Below are positions 7,567-19,000 of a DNA stretch of 64,000 nucleotides, piece by piece. Source of the stretch: Mycolicibacterium sp. TY81 (GTDB lineage Bacteria > Actinomycetota > Actinomycetes > Mycobacteriales > Mycobacteriaceae); contig NZ_AP023362.1 in assembly GCF_018326285.1 (NCBI RefSeq), positions 2,790,001 through 2,854,000 on the forward strand. Direction: 5' to 3'. The notes below the pieces were generated by a model, which worked only from the letters and a program-made list of their open reading frames with translations, was not told the DNA's origin and did not search any database. Positions within the stretch are counted from its first letter, which is position 1; each line of letters starts with the position of its first letter. The position numbers and the translations under genes are program-made.

Positions 7567-9356
7567 TACCCCTGTTCGTTCTCGGTGTCGGTGTCGGTGT
7601 CAGGCCCGGCTGCACTGCCGTCCTGACGCTCCGCAGCCGCCTGGCGGCGGCGCACGAGCTTCCTATTGTGCAACATGGCTGCCAGAAGAGCCGAAACGCC
7701 GACCCCGATGAGCACACCGTTGAGGACCGGTCCCCACCTCGTGGCGAACGTCAGATCGGTCTTCAACCGCACCTGGCGGTCCAGGTAGCCGGGCTGGAAG
7801 AACTCGGTGCGCTCGAGGACCTGGCCGTTCGGCGCGACCACGGCGCTGATGCCGGTGGTACCGGCGACGACGACGTACCGGTCGTGTTCGACGGCGCGCA
7901 GCCGGGCGAACGCCAGCTGCTGCACGCTCATCGGTTCGTCGAACGTCGCGTTGTTCGCGGGCACCGCCAGCAGCTGCGCGCCGTTCAACACCGACTGCCG
8001 GGCGGCACGGTCGAAGATGACCTCCCAGCAGGTCGTCACCCCGATCGGCACCCCCGCGGCGGTGACGACGCCGGTGCCGTGGCCCGGTACGAAGTAGCCG
8101 GCCCGATCGGCGTACGGCGACAGCATCCGGAAGAAGCTGCGCCAGGGCAGGTATTCCCCGAACGGCTGGACGATGGCCTTGTCGTGGCGCTCCCCCGGCC
8201 CGTCCGTCCCGTTCCACACGATCACCGAGTTGGTGGTCACCGGGTGCTCCGGCGTGTACTCCGGGGCAGCCAGCACGGTGCCCACCAGAATCGGCGCGTG
8301 AATCGCGGAGGATGCGGCCGAGATCAGTTCCGCGGCGTCGGCGTTGACCAGCGGGTCGATGTCCGACGAGTTCTCGGGCCAGATCACCACCGTCGGTTGC
8401 GGTGCGCGCCCGGCGCGGACGTCCTCGGCCAGCAGCTTGGTTTCGTGGACGTGGTTGTCGAGCACCGCGCGCCGCTGGGCGTTGAAGTCCAGGCCGAGAC
8501 GCGGCACGTTGCCCTGGACCGCGGCGACGTTGATCGCGGGGTCGTCACCCGCACCGGCACCGGCCTTGCGGACGTGCGGCCAGGCCAGCACGGTGAGCAG
8601 CAGCACCACGGCGATGCAGATGCCCGGGATGAAGACCTCCGGTGGGGCCGCGGCACCCGTGCGGTGATCGTGCCGCCAGTGCCTGACCGCCTCGAGCACG
8701 ATGGCAGTTGCGCAGAAACCGGTGAGCGCCACCGCGAACGACACCAGCGGCGCACCGCCGAGCTGCGCGAGCGGCAGCAGTGGGCTGTCGGTCTGGCCGA
8801 AGGCCACGACGCCCCACGGGAAGCCGCCGAACGGCACCGTCGACTTGAGCCATTCGGCCGATACCCACAGCGCCGCGAACCACAGCGGCCAGGCCGGCAG
8901 GCGCCGCACGAGAACCGCGGTCAGGCCGAACACCCCGGTGAAGAACGCCTCCAACGCCGCCAGCATCAGCCATGGCACGGGGCCGACGAAGTTGCTGATC
9001 CACGGCAGCAGCAGCGTGTAGAACACCATCCCGGCCAGCATGCTGTAGCCGAAACCGCCTGCGGGCGTGGTGCGTTCGTCGATCAGCACCCAGGCCAGCA
9101 GCGCCAGCGCGACGAACGACAGGTACCAGAGGTCGTACGGCGGGAAGCTCGCACACAGCAGCAGACCGGCGACGACGGCGGCGGCCAGCCGGATCAACCG
9201 GGGCTCGAAGAACCGGCGCAGGCCGGCGACGATGCGTGCACCGCGGCCGGGCCTCTGGGGCTCTTCGGGTGCGTCGGGGGTTTCGGGCTCCGCCTCGGTC
9301 TCGGTCTCGGCCTCGTCCGGTACGTGTTCCTGTACCTCTTCGGTGTCCTCAGCCAT
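7566..9356 (-). CDS. lnt: Apolipoprotein N-acyltransferase
   Basis: A 596-residue integral membrane enzyme that adds the third acyl chain to the N-terminal cysteine of lipoproteins. After an acidic, Glu/Thr-rich N-terminal tail of about 35 residues there are some six membrane helices (about 65-250). Then comes the periplasmic nitrilase domain with the Glu-Lys-Cys triad: E328 (IWPENSS), K393 ([14 protein letters not shown]) and C443 ([10 protein letters not shown]). A final helix precedes a tail with an Asp-Thr repeat. It overlaps the upstream amidohydrolase by 8 bp and abuts ppm1, so the three form one operon. Confidence 0.95.
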   Translation of the reverse strand: MAEDTEEVQEHVPDEAETETEAEPETPDAPEEPQRPGRGARIVAGLRRFFEPRLIRLAAAVVAGLLLCASFPPYDLWYLSFVALALLAWVLIDERTTPAGGFGYSMLAGMVFYTLLLPWISNFVGPVPWLMLAALEAFFTGVFGLTAVLVRRLPAWPLWFAALWVSAEWLKSTVPFGGFPWGVVAFGQTDSPLLPLAQLGGAPLVSFAVALTGFCATAIVLEAVRHWRHDHRTGAAAPPEVFIPGICIAVVLLLTVLAWPHVRKAGAGAGDDPAINVAAVQGNVPRLGLDFNAQRRAVLDNHVHETKLLAEDVRAGRAPQPTVVIWPENSSDIDPLVNADAAELISAASSAIHAPILVGTVLAAPEYTPEHPVTTNSVIVWNGTDGPGERHDKAIVQPFGEYLPWRSFFRMLSPYADRAGYFVPGHGTGVVTAAGVPIGVTTCWEVIFDRAARQSVLNGAQLLAVPANNATFDEPMSVQQLAFARLRAVEHDRYVVVAGTTGISAVVAPNGQVLERTEFFQPGYLDRQVRLKTDLTFATRWGPVLNGVLIGVGVSALLAAMLHNRKLVRRRQAAAERQDGSAAGPDTDTDTENEQG

Positions 9357-10965
9357 GGATCAGCTCACCGCGGTGCACGGTCTGCAGGCAGGTCGGCAGC
9401 TCGTCATCGGGTCCCAGGGGCGGCAGCGCCGGCACCCGTGACCGTGGATCGGTCGACCAGCGCTGCACGGCGTCGGCCGGCGCGGTGACGTCGAGGGCGT
9501 CGGCGCCGCCGGGCACCTGCCAGACGGCGTACGAGGCGACGGCGCCCGGCACCAGCGTGCCCGTCATGCCGTCACGGACACCGCCGGCCCGCCAGGCGCC
9601 GCGGCTGGCCGCGAGGAATGCCGACCGCGCCGAGATGGCACTGCCGGCCGTCCGGTGACTGATGGCCGCGCGCACGGATTCCCACGGATTGATGCTGGTG
9701 ACAGGACTGTCCGAACCGAAGGCGAGGGGCACGCCTTGCGATGCTAACAGCGCGAACGGGTTCAAACCCCGTGCTCGATCGACACCGAGACGCTGGGCGT
9801 ACATACCGTCGGCGCCGCCCCACAGCGCGTCGAAATTCGGCTGCATGCTGGCGACCACGCCCCACGCGCCGAGCTTGCGCGCCTGTTCGGCGTCGACCAT
9901 CTCGAGGTGCTCCAGCCGGTGCCCACAACGCGCCACCGCGGGTGCCCCGAACGCGGCCACGGTGCGCTCCAGCGCGTCGACGACGGTGGCGACCGCGGCA
10001 TCGCCGATGACGTGGAAGCCCGCGGTGATGCCGGCCTCGGTGCAGGCCAGCAGATGTGCGGTGACGGCGTCGGTGTCCAGGTAGGTGTTGCCGCAACAGC
10101 TCGGCGCATCGGTGTAGGGCTGCTGCAGCCAGGCGGTGCGGGAGCCCAGCGCGCCGTCGATGAAGAGGTCACCGGCCAGACCCTGGGCTCCGGTCCGGGC
10201 CATCAGGTCGCGGGCGGCGGCCGCGTCGACGACGGCCTCGCCCCAGTAGCCAACGATGTCGACGCCGTGTTCGGTGGCGCGCAGGTCGGCCCAGTCGTCG
10301 AGACCGCCGATCTCGGGTCCCGCGCACTCGTGCACCGCGACGATGCCGTTGCGGGCGGCCAGGTCGAGCGCGGCGCGCTGGGCGTCACGGCGTTGCGTCG
10401 CACTGAGCAGATCGCGGGCCGCGGCACGGACGCGGTGGTGGGCGTCGGCGGTCAGTGGTCCCTGCGCGGAGAAGCCCGCGGCGTCGGCGAGCCCGGGCAC
10501 CAGCTGCCGCAGGCCGGTCGTCGCGACGGCCGAGTGCACGTCGACCCGGGCCAGGTAGGCAGGCCGCCCGCCGAGGACGCCGTCGAGGTCGGCGGTGGTC
10601 GGGACGACGCGCTCGGGCCAGCCGGATTCGTCCCAGCCGTGGCCCCAGATGACGCCGTCCGCGTGCTGCGCGGCGTGCTCGGTCAGCAAGGTCAGCAGAT
10701 GCGGCAGCGACGTCGCGGTACGCAGGTCGAGCCCGACCACGGTGAGCCCGGTGGCGGTCAGGTGCACGTGGCTGTCGACGAACGCCGGCGCCACGAACGC
10801 GCCCTCGAGGTCGACGACGGTGGCGTCGGGGTGCAGCGCCCGGCCGACGTCATCGGAACCGAGCCAGGCCACCACGCCGTCGCGGATCGCGATCGCGGTG
10901 GCGTCGGGCGCCGCAGGGCTGTGAATACGACCGCCCAGCAGCAGCGTCGTCGCAAAGGTGGTCAC
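9349..10965 (-). CDS. Amidohydrolase family protein (YtcJ-like)
   Basis: A 538-residue metal-dependent hydrolase. It shows the metal motif [12 protein letters not shown] near residue 64, the TIM-barrel segments [20 protein letters not shown] and HRLEHLEM, and the late aspartate motif [13 protein letters not shown]. This order is typical of the YtcJ or metal-dependent amidohydrolase-3 group, whose substrates are mostly unknown. The start is a GTG at 10965 giving [15 protein letters not shown]. The 3' end overlaps lnt by 8 bp. It sits between fxsA and lnt, an insertion relative to the order I recall from M. tuberculosis. Confidence 0.85.
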   Translation of the reverse strand: MTTFATTLLLGGRIHSPAAPDATAIAIRDGVVAWLGSDDVGRALHPDATVVDLEGAFVAPAFVDSHVHLTATGLTVVGLDLRTATSLPHLLTLLTEHAAQHADGVIWGHGWDESGWPERVVPTTADLDGVLGGRPAYLARVDVHSAVATTGLRQLVPGLADAAGFSAQGPLTADAHHRVRAAARDLLSATQRRDAQRAALDLAARNGIVAVHECAGPEIGGLDDWADLRATEHGVDIVGYWGEAVVDAAAARDLMARTGAQGLAGDLFIDGALGSRTAWLQQPYTDAPSCCGNTYLDTDAVTAHLLACTEAGITAGFHVIGDAAVATVVDALERTVAAFGAPAVARCGHRLEHLEMVDAEQARKLGAWGVVASMQPNFDALWGGADGMYAQRLGVDRARGLNPFALLASQGVPLAFGSDSPVTSINPWESVRAAISHRTAGSAISARSAFLAASRGAWRAGGVRDGMTGTLVPGAVASYAVWQVPGGADALDVTAPADAVQRWSTDPRSRVPALPPLGPDDELPTCLQTVHRGELIHG

Positions 10966-10986
10966 GAAGGTGACAGGTTAGTCCGT

Positions 10987-11475
10987 TCAGCCGGCGTGCC
11001 GCTGCGCGGCGACCGGTGAGCTGTCGATGACCTCGATCACTTCGCCGTCGATGTACTCACCGCGACCGCGGTAGCGCTCGTCGTGGTTGATGTAGATCAC
11101 CTGGGTCGGGAAATCCATCGGGGTGAGCCGACGGCCGAACAGGGCATTGGCTGCCGGGCGCACCGCGCGCCGGGTGAACGGCACCAGCATGAGCGCGCCG
11201 AGCACCGAGCTGGCCAGCCCGGGAACCACGACCAGAACCGTGCCGAGAGCCACCAACAGGCTGTCGGTGGCCAGCGTCGGGTCGGCGGATCGAGCGCTCA
11301 GCGCGTCGGACAACCTGCTGAAATGCCGGGTGATCTGCGTGCCCGCGATGGCCAGGCCGACGGCAAAAGTGGCCAGCAGCGCCAGCAACGTCCAAGCCAC
11401 ACCGATGGTCGAGGCGAGGGCTGCCAGCACCGCGACCTCGACCAGGGCATAAACCAGAAATAGTCGCATCGCCAT
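10987..11475 (-). CDS. fxsA: FxsA family membrane protein
   Basis: A 162-residue small membrane protein of the FxsA family, named after suppression of F exclusion of phage T7 in E. coli. Its normal role in actinobacteria is unknown. Two hydrophobic segments at the start (LFLVYALVEVAVLAALAS and LLALLATFAVGLAIAG) and a third around residues 95-125 fit the family. They are followed by the conserved FTRRAVRPAANALFGRRL and a polar C-terminus. ATG 11475 was chosen, and ATG 11469 (MRLFLV) is equally plausible. An rv2053c-like gene lies in the same order relative to lnt/ppm1 in other mycobacteria. Confidence 0.85.
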   Translation of the reverse strand: MAMRLFLVYALVEVAVLAALASTIGVAWTLLALLATFAVGLAIAGTQITRHFSRLSDALSARSADPTLATDSLLVALGTVLVVVPGLASSVLGALMLVPFTRRAVRPAANALFGRRLTPMDFPTQVIYINHDERYRGRGEYIDGEVIEVIDSSPVAAQRHAG

Positions 11476-11509
11476 GCACTGGACAACGCGGAAACGCCGG
11501 AATTGGTTC

Positions 11510-11902
11510 CTAGCCGCCGGGAAGCGGCTCGACCTCGATGGCGGCGTGCACCTTGTCGACACCGCCGCGGATGATGGCCTGCGGAATCCACCACCAGGCG
11601 TGCCACCAGTAGCGCCTGGTCACCATGTCGAAAACACGCTTGGTCTCGGACTTCGGCAGGTTGCGGGCGATGGCCTCGACCGGTTCGCCCTTGACCTTTC
11701 CGAGCGCGCCACATTTCTGGATCGTGACCCGCGGCGTGTTCTTGATCCGCTTGGTCTTCCACGAGCCGTCGTCGGTGCTGATCAGCAGCTTGCCCTCGTG
11801 CGGCACGCCCCAGACCGGCGTGGGCTTGGGCCGGCCGTCCTTCGTGAAGGTGGTCAGCAGCAGGTACTTCTCGCGGTACACGTCTTCGAACTTCGGAGCC
11901 AT
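11510..11902 (-). CDS. PPOX-class F420-dependent oxidoreductase, Rv2061 family (copy 1)
   Basis: A 130-residue split-barrel flavin/deazaflavin enzyme. It has YLLLTTFTKDGRPKPTPVWGVPHEGKL, then the conserved KTKRIKNTPRVTIQKC, and a Trp-rich tail RYWWHAWWWIP that may touch membrane or substrate. The family is predicted to use reduced F420, but the natural substrate is unknown. It starts 4 bp downstream of the purU stop, so it belongs to the same operon. It is paralogous to the gene at 12794-13174 on the other side of purU. Confidence 0.85.
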   Translation of the reverse strand: MAPKFEDVYREKYLLLTTFTKDGRPKPTPVWGVPHEGKLLISTDDGSWKTKRIKNTPRVTIQKCGALGKVKGEPVEAIARNLPKSETKRVFDMVTRRYWWHAWWWIPQAIIRGGVDKVHAAIEVEPLPGG

Positions 11903-11906
11903 GCGT

Positions 11907-12797
11907 CTAGAAGACCACGGTTTCGTTGCCGTGGCGCAGGATCCGGTCCTGGCAGTGCCACAGGACGGCCCGGGACAGCACAGCCCGTTCCACGTCGGCG
12001 CCGAGGCGAACGAGTTCTTCGACGCTGTGGGTGTGGTCGACGCGCACGACGTCCTGCTCGATGATCGGGCCCTCGTCCAGGTCCTCGGTCACGTAGTGCG
12101 CGGTGGCGCCGACGAGCTTCACGCCGCGCTCCTTGGCCCGCCGGTACGGCGTGGCGCCGACGAACGCCGGCAGGAACGAATGGTGGATGTTGATCAGCGG
12201 ACACCCGATGGCCCCGAGGAACTCGGGCGTGATGATCTGCATGTACCGGGCCAGCACCACCAGATCGACGTTGCCCTTGAGCAGCTCGAGCTGGCGCTGT
12301 TCGGCCTGCTCCCGGATGTCGCGGCTGGCCGGGATGTGCACGAACGGCACCCCGAACGCGCGGACCTGCTCGGCGAGGTCGGCGTGGTTGGAAATCACCA
12401 TCACCACCGTCATGTCGAGTTCGCCGCGCCGGTTGCGCCACAGCAGGTCGAGCAGGCAGTGGTCGGCGGTCGACGCCATGATCGCCACCCGCTTGGGTTT
12501 GGACGCATCGGCGAACCGGTAGTCCATGTCGAATTCGACTGCCACGGCCTGGAATTCGCGCTCCAGGTCGGGCTGGGCCGCGGCCAGCCCCGGCAGATGA
12601 AAGACGGTGCGCTGCAGGAAGACGCCGTCTTCGGGAGCCGTCGAGTGCTGGTCCAGCGAGATGATGTTGGCGCCGGACTTGGTGAGGAACGTCGACACCG
12701 CGGCGATGACACCACGACGGTCCGGGCAGTTGAGCAACAGCCGCCCGATGTCCTTGTGGCGCGGCAGCTTTGGCGCGCCGGCAGGGAATTGACTCAC
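11907..12797 (-). CDS. purU: Formyltetrahydrofolate deformylase
   Basis: A 296-residue enzyme that hydrolyses 10-formyl-THF to formate and THF, balancing one-carbon pools for purine and glycine synthesis. The N-terminal ACT domain (about 15-100) begins IGRLLLNCPDRRGVIAAVS. The formyltransferase fold follows, with INIHHSFLPAFVGATPYRRA and HYVTEDLDEGPII carrying the catalytic His and Asp. The GTG start at 12797 overlaps the stop of the preceding F420 gene as GTGA and gives the usual family length. Longer in-frame extensions only read through that gene. Confidence 0.94.
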   Translation of the reverse strand: MSQFPAGAPKLPRHKDIGRLLLNCPDRRGVIAAVSTFLTKSGANIISLDQHSTAPEDGVFLQRTVFHLPGLAAAQPDLEREFQAVAVEFDMDYRFADASKPKRVAIMASTADHCLLDLLWRNRRGELDMTVVMVISNHADLAEQVRAFGVPFVHIPASRDIREQAEQRQLELLKGNVDLVVLARYMQIITPEFLGAIGCPLINIHHSFLPAFVGATPYRRAKERGVKLVGATAHYVTEDLDEGPIIEQDVVRVDHTHSVEELVRLGADVERAVLSRAVLWHCQDRILRHGNETVVF

Positions 12798-13174
12798 GCC
12801 GCCCGCAGCTCCAGTGCGACGTTGTTCTCCATGCCGCCGCGCAGCTTGGAGAAGAAGTTGAAGGCCTTGCCGAGCAATCCGTAGCGCTTGCCGATGCCGT
12901 CGTAGACCGTGCCCAGCTGCGACTGGTCCAAGATCGCCGCCTTGGCCTCGACGGCCTCGCTCTTCGGGTTGCCGCGCATGTCGCACTTGGCGACCGTCAC
13001 ACGCGGGGTGTTCCGGATCCGCTTGACCTTCCAGGCCTTGGCCTCGGAGATGACCAGCAACCGGTCACCGTCCGGGACCGCCCAGACGGCGGTCGGCTTG
13101 GGCCGGCCGTCCTTGGTGAACGTGGTCAGCAGGACGTAGTTCGCGGTGGCGACATCGGCGAAGGTGAGGGCCAT
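12794..13174 (-). CDS. PPOX-class F420-dependent oxidoreductase, Rv2061 family (copy 2)
   Basis: A 126-residue paralogue of the gene downstream of purU. It has the same signature segments, YVLLTTFTKDGRPKPTAVWAVP and KVKRIRNTPRVTVAKCD, but a different C-terminus (KAFNFFSKLRGGMENNVALEL). It is the first gene of the operon and is translationally coupled to purU by GTGA. The family is assigned as probable F420-dependent, with no known substrate. In M. tuberculosis Rv2061c adjoins cobN, and here the cob cluster begins about 3 kb away. Confidence 0.86.
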   Translation of the reverse strand: MALTFADVATANYVLLTTFTKDGRPKPTAVWAVPDGDRLLVISEAKAWKVKRIRNTPRVTVAKCDMRGNPKSEAVEAKAAILDQSQLGTVYDGIGKRYGLLGKAFNFFSKLRGGMENNVALELRAA

Positions 13175-13374
13175 GGCGATGAGGTTAGTCGGCCGCTGTC
13201 AGGCCAGCGCTCCGAACTGGTTCGCCGGTCGCGAAACGCGCGGTTGGCCACAACCGTCACACGCGGCCACGGGGTAGGCCAGTCCCGAATGCAACCACAC
13301 GGCGATTTCAGGGCCGATTTTCCGCCACCCAGTTGCGTTCGAGAACGGCTCGGCGGTCCAGCACGCGTCAAGCG

Positions 13375-14865
13375 CTACGTCTTGTCGTGCGGTAGGTGGG
13401 GCGGGGTCGGGATGGGCGGCTGTGGAATCACCGGGTACTCGCCGGTGTATCCGACACGCTTGGCCGCGATCGCCAGGACGTTGCCACGCACCGCGTACCA
13501 GCCGCCGGTGAGTAACGGGACCAGCAGGATGATGGCGATCAGATTCCAGTAGTTCTCGTAACACATCAGCGCGGTCACCGCGACGAGGAACACCAGCGTC
13601 GCATAGCTGGTGTACGGCGTTCCGGGCAACCGGAAGCTGGGCCGCTGCAGGATGCCCTTGGCTTCCCAGCGGTACAGCTGAAGCTGGCAGGCGACGATCA
13701 TCCCCCAGGTGAAGATGATGCCCAGCGCCGACAGGTCGAGCGCGATGTTGAAAGCATCTTCGGGTACGAACAGGTTGAGGACGACGCCCAGCAGGGTGAG
13801 CACGGCGGTCAGTGCGATACCGCCGAACGGTACGCCGTTGCGGTTCATCTTCGCGGTGAACGCGGGGCCGCTGCCGTTCATCGCCATCGAGCGCAGCACG
13901 CGGCCGGTCGAGTACAAGCCGGCGTTGAGGCTGGACATCGCGGCGGTGAGCACCACCATGTTCATGATGCCACCGGCCGCAGGCACCCCAATCTTGGAAA
14001 AGAAAGTCACGAAAGGACTTTCCCCCTTGTGGTACGCGGTGTACGGCAGCAGCAGCGCCAACACCACCAACGAGCCGACGTAGAAGATTCCGATACGCGC
14101 GACCACGGAGTTGATCGCCCGTGGCATCACCTTGGCGGGCTCCGCGGTCTCCCCGGCGGCGATGCCGACGAGTTCGACTGCGGCGTAAGCGAAAATGACA
14201 CCGGACGTGACGATCACCAACGAGAACAGGCCGGTCGGGAAGAGTCCGCCACTATCGGCGATCACGCCGAAGCCTGTTGTCTGGCCGTTGATTTCGAAGC
14301 GGCCGCCGAGGAATACGATACCGACCACCAGGAACGTGACCAGCGCGGCGACCTTGATGATCGAGGCCCAGAATTCCATTTCACCGAACAGCTTCACCGA
14401 GATCATGTTCAGGGTCACCACGATTCCCAGCGCGATGAGCGCGATCAACCATTGCGGTATCGCCTTGAACATGCCCCAGTAGTGCATATACAGGGCAACC
14501 GCGGTGACATCGACGATCGCGGTGGCCGCCCAGTTGAAGAAGTAGAGCCAACCGGTGACGAAAGCTGTTTTCTCACCGAAGAATTCGCGCGCGTATGACA
14601 CGAATGACCCGGAGGACGGCCGGTGCAGTACGAGTTCACCGAGGGCCCGCAAGATGAAGAAGACGAAAACGCCGCAGAAGGCATACACCAGGAACAGGCC
14701 CGGGCCGGCCGAGTGCAGGCGGCTGCCCGCGCCCATGAACAAGCCGGTGCCGATGGCGCCGCCGATCGCGATCATCTGGATCTGACGCGGCTTGAGCGCC
14801 TTGTGATACCCCTCGTCTTCGTGCGCAAGCGCCGAATGGTCGTAACTCGTTGATTCAGTGGTCAT
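13375..14865 (-). CDS. Amino-acid permease, AnsP-like
   Basis: A 496-residue APC-superfamily transporter with about 12 membrane helices. The consensus start of helix 1 is [23 protein letters not shown], and [22 protein letters not shown] is typical of the amino-acid transporter family. Overall it most resembles mycobacterial L-asparagine permeases (AnsP1/AnsP2), but substrate cannot be read from sequence. ATG 14865 is preferred because GGGGA lies 8 bp upstream; ATG 14883 is the alternative. The C-terminus is Pro-rich ([14 protein letters not shown]). The 200 bp on its 3' side (13175-13374) show no gene. Confidence 0.88.
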   Translation of the reverse strand: MTTESTSYDHSALAHEDEGYHKALKPRQIQMIAIGGAIGTGLFMGAGSRLHSAGPGLFLVYAFCGVFVFFILRALGELVLHRPSSGSFVSYAREFFGEKTAFVTGWLYFFNWAATAIVDVTAVALYMHYWGMFKAIPQWLIALIALGIVVTLNMISVKLFGEMEFWASIIKVAALVTFLVVGIVFLGGRFEINGQTTGFGVIADSGGLFPTGLFSLVIVTSGVIFAYAAVELVGIAAGETAEPAKVMPRAINSVVARIGIFYVGSLVVLALLLPYTAYHKGESPFVTFFSKIGVPAAGGIMNMVVLTAAMSSLNAGLYSTGRVLRSMAMNGSGPAFTAKMNRNGVPFGGIALTAVLTLLGVVLNLFVPEDAFNIALDLSALGIIFTWGMIVACQLQLYRWEAKGILQRPSFRLPGTPYTSYATLVFLVAVTALMCYENYWNLIAIILLVPLLTGGWYAVRGNVLAIAAKRVGYTGEYPVIPQPPIPTPPHLPHDKT

Positions 14866-15042
14866 TCGGTTCCCCGTTGCCATCGAATGGGTGCGGTCGC
14901 CGCGGGGCGGCTTCGATGTCGTCCGCACGGGAGGTCGGCCCAACACTGCTCTGAAAATCCTGCGCGTGGCCCCACAAAAACAGTAAGTCGAATGCTCCGC
15001 ACATGTCGGCTCACGCTGTAAATACTGGGTGAACCATAAATT

Positions 15043-15960
15043 TCAGCGGCGCGACCATGCCGGCCATCGTCGGCGGCGGCCCTGCGGCGCCGGGACATCC
15101 CGCATGATCTTCGCGACGATGGCGACAAACTCGGTGCATGAGTCATAGCGCGCAGACGGATCTTTCGCGAGTGCCTTCGCGAACACCGAATTCAGCGCCG
15201 TGGGCAGCCAGGAGCGGCGTGAGGTGAGCGCCGGCACCTCGTCGTGTAGATGGGCATAAGTGATGGCGAACGTTGTGGGGCGCGGATACGGCGGCAGACC
15301 GGTCAACCACTCACACATGGTGCAGGCCAACGCGTAGACATCCGTTTGCGGCGACAACTGTTGAGCGGCAAGGAGTTCCGGAGCCGCGTAAGCAATCGAC
15401 CCGCGAACCCGGCCATTGCGGGCCAGCGGTTTGGCGTCGTCCAGCAACTGCGCGATACCGAAATCGGTCAGGAACGCAGAGCGCTGGTCGGCGCTCAGCA
15501 AGATGTTGGCGGGCTTGACATCCCGGTGTATCACGTCCATCTGATGCGCGTAGTCCAAGGCCGAGGCAATCTGCGTCGACGCCCGGACGATCGCATCGAG
15601 TTCCGGCTCCTGGTCCGGTCCGGGTATCAATACCGTCGACTCGGGACCGTCGACGTACTGCATGGAGAGCCACAGCCTGACGGGCTGCGCGGCATGTTCG
15701 GTTACCCCACCGTCACCGGCCCGCAGCTCCCCGTGCTCATACACCGCCACAATGTGCGGATGCGTCAGCCGGGACGCGATGCTGAACTCCCGGTTCAGCC
15801 GCTCGGCCACCCGGTCATTGGCATCCTGGTTGCGAAAAACCTTCAGCGCCACCGAAACCGATTCGGCCGGCCGACGAGCCCGATACACGTCGGCGCTGCT
15901 ACCACTGCCGAGATGGCCTTCGATGACGTAACCGGCGACCACCGCACCGATCTCGAACAC
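15043..15960 (-). CDS. Serine/threonine protein kinase, soluble
   Basis: A 305-residue Hanks-type kinase. Glycine loop HLGSGSSADVY, ATP lysine K40 (VALKVF), catalytic D147 in VIHRDVKPANIL, and D166 of DFG are all present, as is the APE motif (AAPELL). Unlike PknA/B it has no transmembrane or sensory domain: it ends soon after the kinase fold in a basic tail, RRRRWPAWSRR. It thus resembles the soluble PknG/PknK class only in lacking a membrane anchor. Start is GTG at 15960. It lies 66 bp downstream of cobN on the same strand, with no clear functional link. Confidence 0.88.
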   Translation of the reverse strand: MFEIGAVVAGYVIEGHLGSGSSADVYRARRPAESVSVALKVFRNQDANDRVAERLNREFSIASRLTHPHIVAVYEHGELRAGDGGVTEHAAQPVRLWLSMQYVDGPESTVLIPGPDQEPELDAIVRASTQIASALDYAHQMDVIHRDVKPANILLSADQRSAFLTDFGIAQLLDDAKPLARNGRVRGSIAYAAPELLAAQQLSPQTDVYALACTMCEWLTGLPPYPRPTTFAITYAHLHDEVPALTSRRSWLPTALNSVFAKALAKDPSARYDSCTEFVAIVAKIMRDVPAPQGRRRRWPAWSRR

Positions 15961-16026
15961 CGAGCCAGGATAACTGCGCGCGTCGGATTTCTCCCGGCCA
16001 AGTTTCTCCGGCCACGGAGCTCCCGG

Positions 16027-19000
16027 CTAACCCTCCAACTCCCCTTCGGTCTCCAGCAGCACCTGCTTGAGTCCGTCGAGCGTCGCGGATTCCGGTTCGG
16101 CCCACATACCCCGGCCGGCGGCCTCGAGCAGCCGCTCGGCCATGCCGTGCAGCGCCCATGGATTGGACTCGGACATGAACTTGCGGTTCTCCGGGTCGAG
16201 CACGTAGCTCTGCGTCAGCTGCTCGTACATCCAGTCGGCCATGACGCCCGCGGTGGCGTCGTAGCCGAACAGGTAGTCGACGGTGGCCGCCATCTCGAAG
16301 GCGCCCTTGTAGCCGTGCCGGCGCATGGCCGTCATCCAGCGCGGGTTGACGACACGCGCCCGGAACACCCGCGTGGTCTCTTCGGACAGCGTGCGGGTGC
16401 GGACGGCGTCGGGCCGGGTGTTGTCGCCGATGTACGCGGCGGGGTCCTTGCCGGTCAGCGCCCGGACCGTCGCGACCATGCCGCCGTGGTACTGGAAGTA
16501 GTCGTCGGAGTCGGCGATGTCGTGCTCGCGGGTGTCGGTGTTCTTGGCCGCCACCGAGATTCGCCGGTACGCCCGGTTCATGTCGTCGGTCGCCGGTGCG
16601 CCGTCGAGGCCGCGGCCGTACGCGAAACCGCCCCACGCGGTGTACACCTCGGCCAGGTCGGCGTCGTCGCGCCAGTTGCGGCTGTCGATGAGCTGCAGCA
16701 AACCGGCGCCGTACGTTCCCGGCTTGGAACCGAAAATCCTTGTGGTGGCGCGCCTCTGGTCGCCGTGGTCGGCGATGTCGACCTGCGAGTGGGCGCGGAC
16801 GTAGTTGTCCTCGGCCGGCTCGTCGAGTCCCGCCACCAGCTGGACGGCGTCGTCGAGCATCGTGACCACGTGCGGGAAGGCATCGCGGAAAAAGCCGGAG
16901 ATGCGGACGGTGACGTCGATGCGCGGGCGGCCCAGCTCGGCCGGCGCGATGGGCTCCAGCCCGACCACACGGCGGGACGCGTCGTCCCAGATGGGCCGAA
17001 CACCCAGCAGCGCAAGCACTTCGGCGATGTCGTCGCCTGCGGTGCGCATCGCCGAGGTGCCCCACACCGACAGTCCGACCGATTCGGGCCAGCGGCCGTA
17101 GTCGGTGCGGTAGCGCTCCAGCAGCGAATCCGCCATCGCCACACCCGTTTCCCACGCCAGCTTCGACGGGACCGCCTTGGGGTCGACGGAGTAGAAGTTG
17201 CGTCCCGTGGGCAGCACGTTGACCAGGCCGCGCAACGGCGATCCCGAGGGCCCGGCCGCGATGAAGCCGCCGCCGAGGGCGTGCAGGATCTGGTCGATCT
17301 CGCGGTTCGTCGCGCGTAGCCGCGGCACCACCTCGGTGGCGGCGAACCGCAGCACCTTGGCGACCTCGGCGTTGTCGGTGATGCCGTCGACGGCGGCGGC
17401 ATCCCAGCCCGACTTCTGCAGTGCCGCAACCAGTTCCCGGGCCTGGCCTTCGGCCGCGTCGACGGCCTCGCGCTCGGCAGAGCCGTCCTCGGCGAGCCCG
17501 AGCGCCTCGCGCAGGCCCGGCACCGACTGCTCGCCACCGAACAACTGCCGCGCCCGCAGGATGGCCAGCACCAGGTCCAGTTCGGCCTCACCGTCCGGCG
17601 CCTGGCCCAGGATGTGCAGGCCGTCGCGGATCTGGACGTCCTTGATCTCGCACAGCCAGCCATCGACGTGCAGCAGCATGTCGTCGAACACGTCCTCGTC
17701 GGGCCGGTCCTCCAACCCCAGATCGTGGTCCATCTTGGCGGCGCGCATCAGCGTCCAGATCTGCTGACGGATCGCCGGGAGCTTGCCGGGGTCCAGCGCC
17801 GAGATGGTCGAGTGCTCGTCGAGCAGCTGCTCCAGCCGGGCGATGTCGCCGTAGGTCTCGGCGCGGGCCATCGGCGGGATCAGGTGGTCGACCAGCACCG
17901 CGTGGGCCCGGCGCTTGGCCTGCGTGCCCTCGCCGGGATCGTTGACCAGGAACGGGTAGACGAGCGGCAGGTCGCCGAGCGCGGCGTCGGTGCCACACGC
18001 CGCGGACATGCCGAGCGTCTTGCCGGGCAGCCATTCCAGGTTGCCGTGCTTGCCCAGGTGGATCATCACGTCGGCGCCGAAGTGCTTGTTGATCCAGTGA
18101 TAGGCCGCCAGGTAGTGGTGGCTCGGCGGCAGGTCCGGGTCGTGGTAGATCGCGACGGGGTTCTCGCCGAAACCGCGCGGCGGCTGGACGATCAGCACGA
18201 TGTTGTCGGAAACCATTGCCGCGATGACGATTTCACCGTCGGGGTCCTGCGAGCGGTCGACGAACAGCTCGCCCGGCGCCGCGCCCCAGTGCTCGGTGAC
18301 GGCATCGGTGAGTTCGGCGGGCAGCGTCGCGAACCAGGCGCGGTAGTCCTTGGCGGACACCCGGACCGGGTTGGCCTCGAGCGCCTCGGTGCTGAGCCAG
18401 TCGGGGTCCTGGCCGCCCTTTTCGATCATGGCGTGGATCAGGGCATCGCCATCCTCGGCGTCGACGCCGGGAATGTCGCCGATGCGGTAGCCGGCGTCGC
18501 GCATGGCGCGCAGCAGCGCGACGGCGCTGGCCGGGGTGTCGAGTCCGACGGCGTTGCCGATGCGGGCGTGCTTGGTCGGGTACGCCGAGAACACCAGGGC
18601 CACACGCTTTTCCGCCGGCGAGATGTGCTTCAACCGGGCGTGCCGGACGGCCAGCCGCGCGACACGCTCGCAGCGCTCGGGGTCGGCGACGTACGAGATC
18701 AGACCCTCGCTGTCGATCTCCTTGAACGAGAACGGGACGGTGATGATGCGGCCGTCGAACTCCGGCACCGCCACCTGCGATGCGACATCCAGCGGCGTCA
18801 GACCGTCGTCGTTCTCGTCCCATTGGGCACGCGAACTGGTCAGGCACAGACCCTGCAGGATGGGGATGTCGAGGGCCGCCAGGTGCGCGACGTTCCAGTT
18901 GTCGTCGTCGCCGCCGGCGCTCGCGAGGGCAGGCGTCGCACCGCCGGCCGCCAGCACCGTGGTGATGAGGGCGTCGGCGGTCGCCAGCAGCTCGATGAGC

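Noticed and set aside
13175-13374. Small gene in the gap before the permease
   Set aside because: Frames here have no ribosome-binding site and no recognisable protein character.
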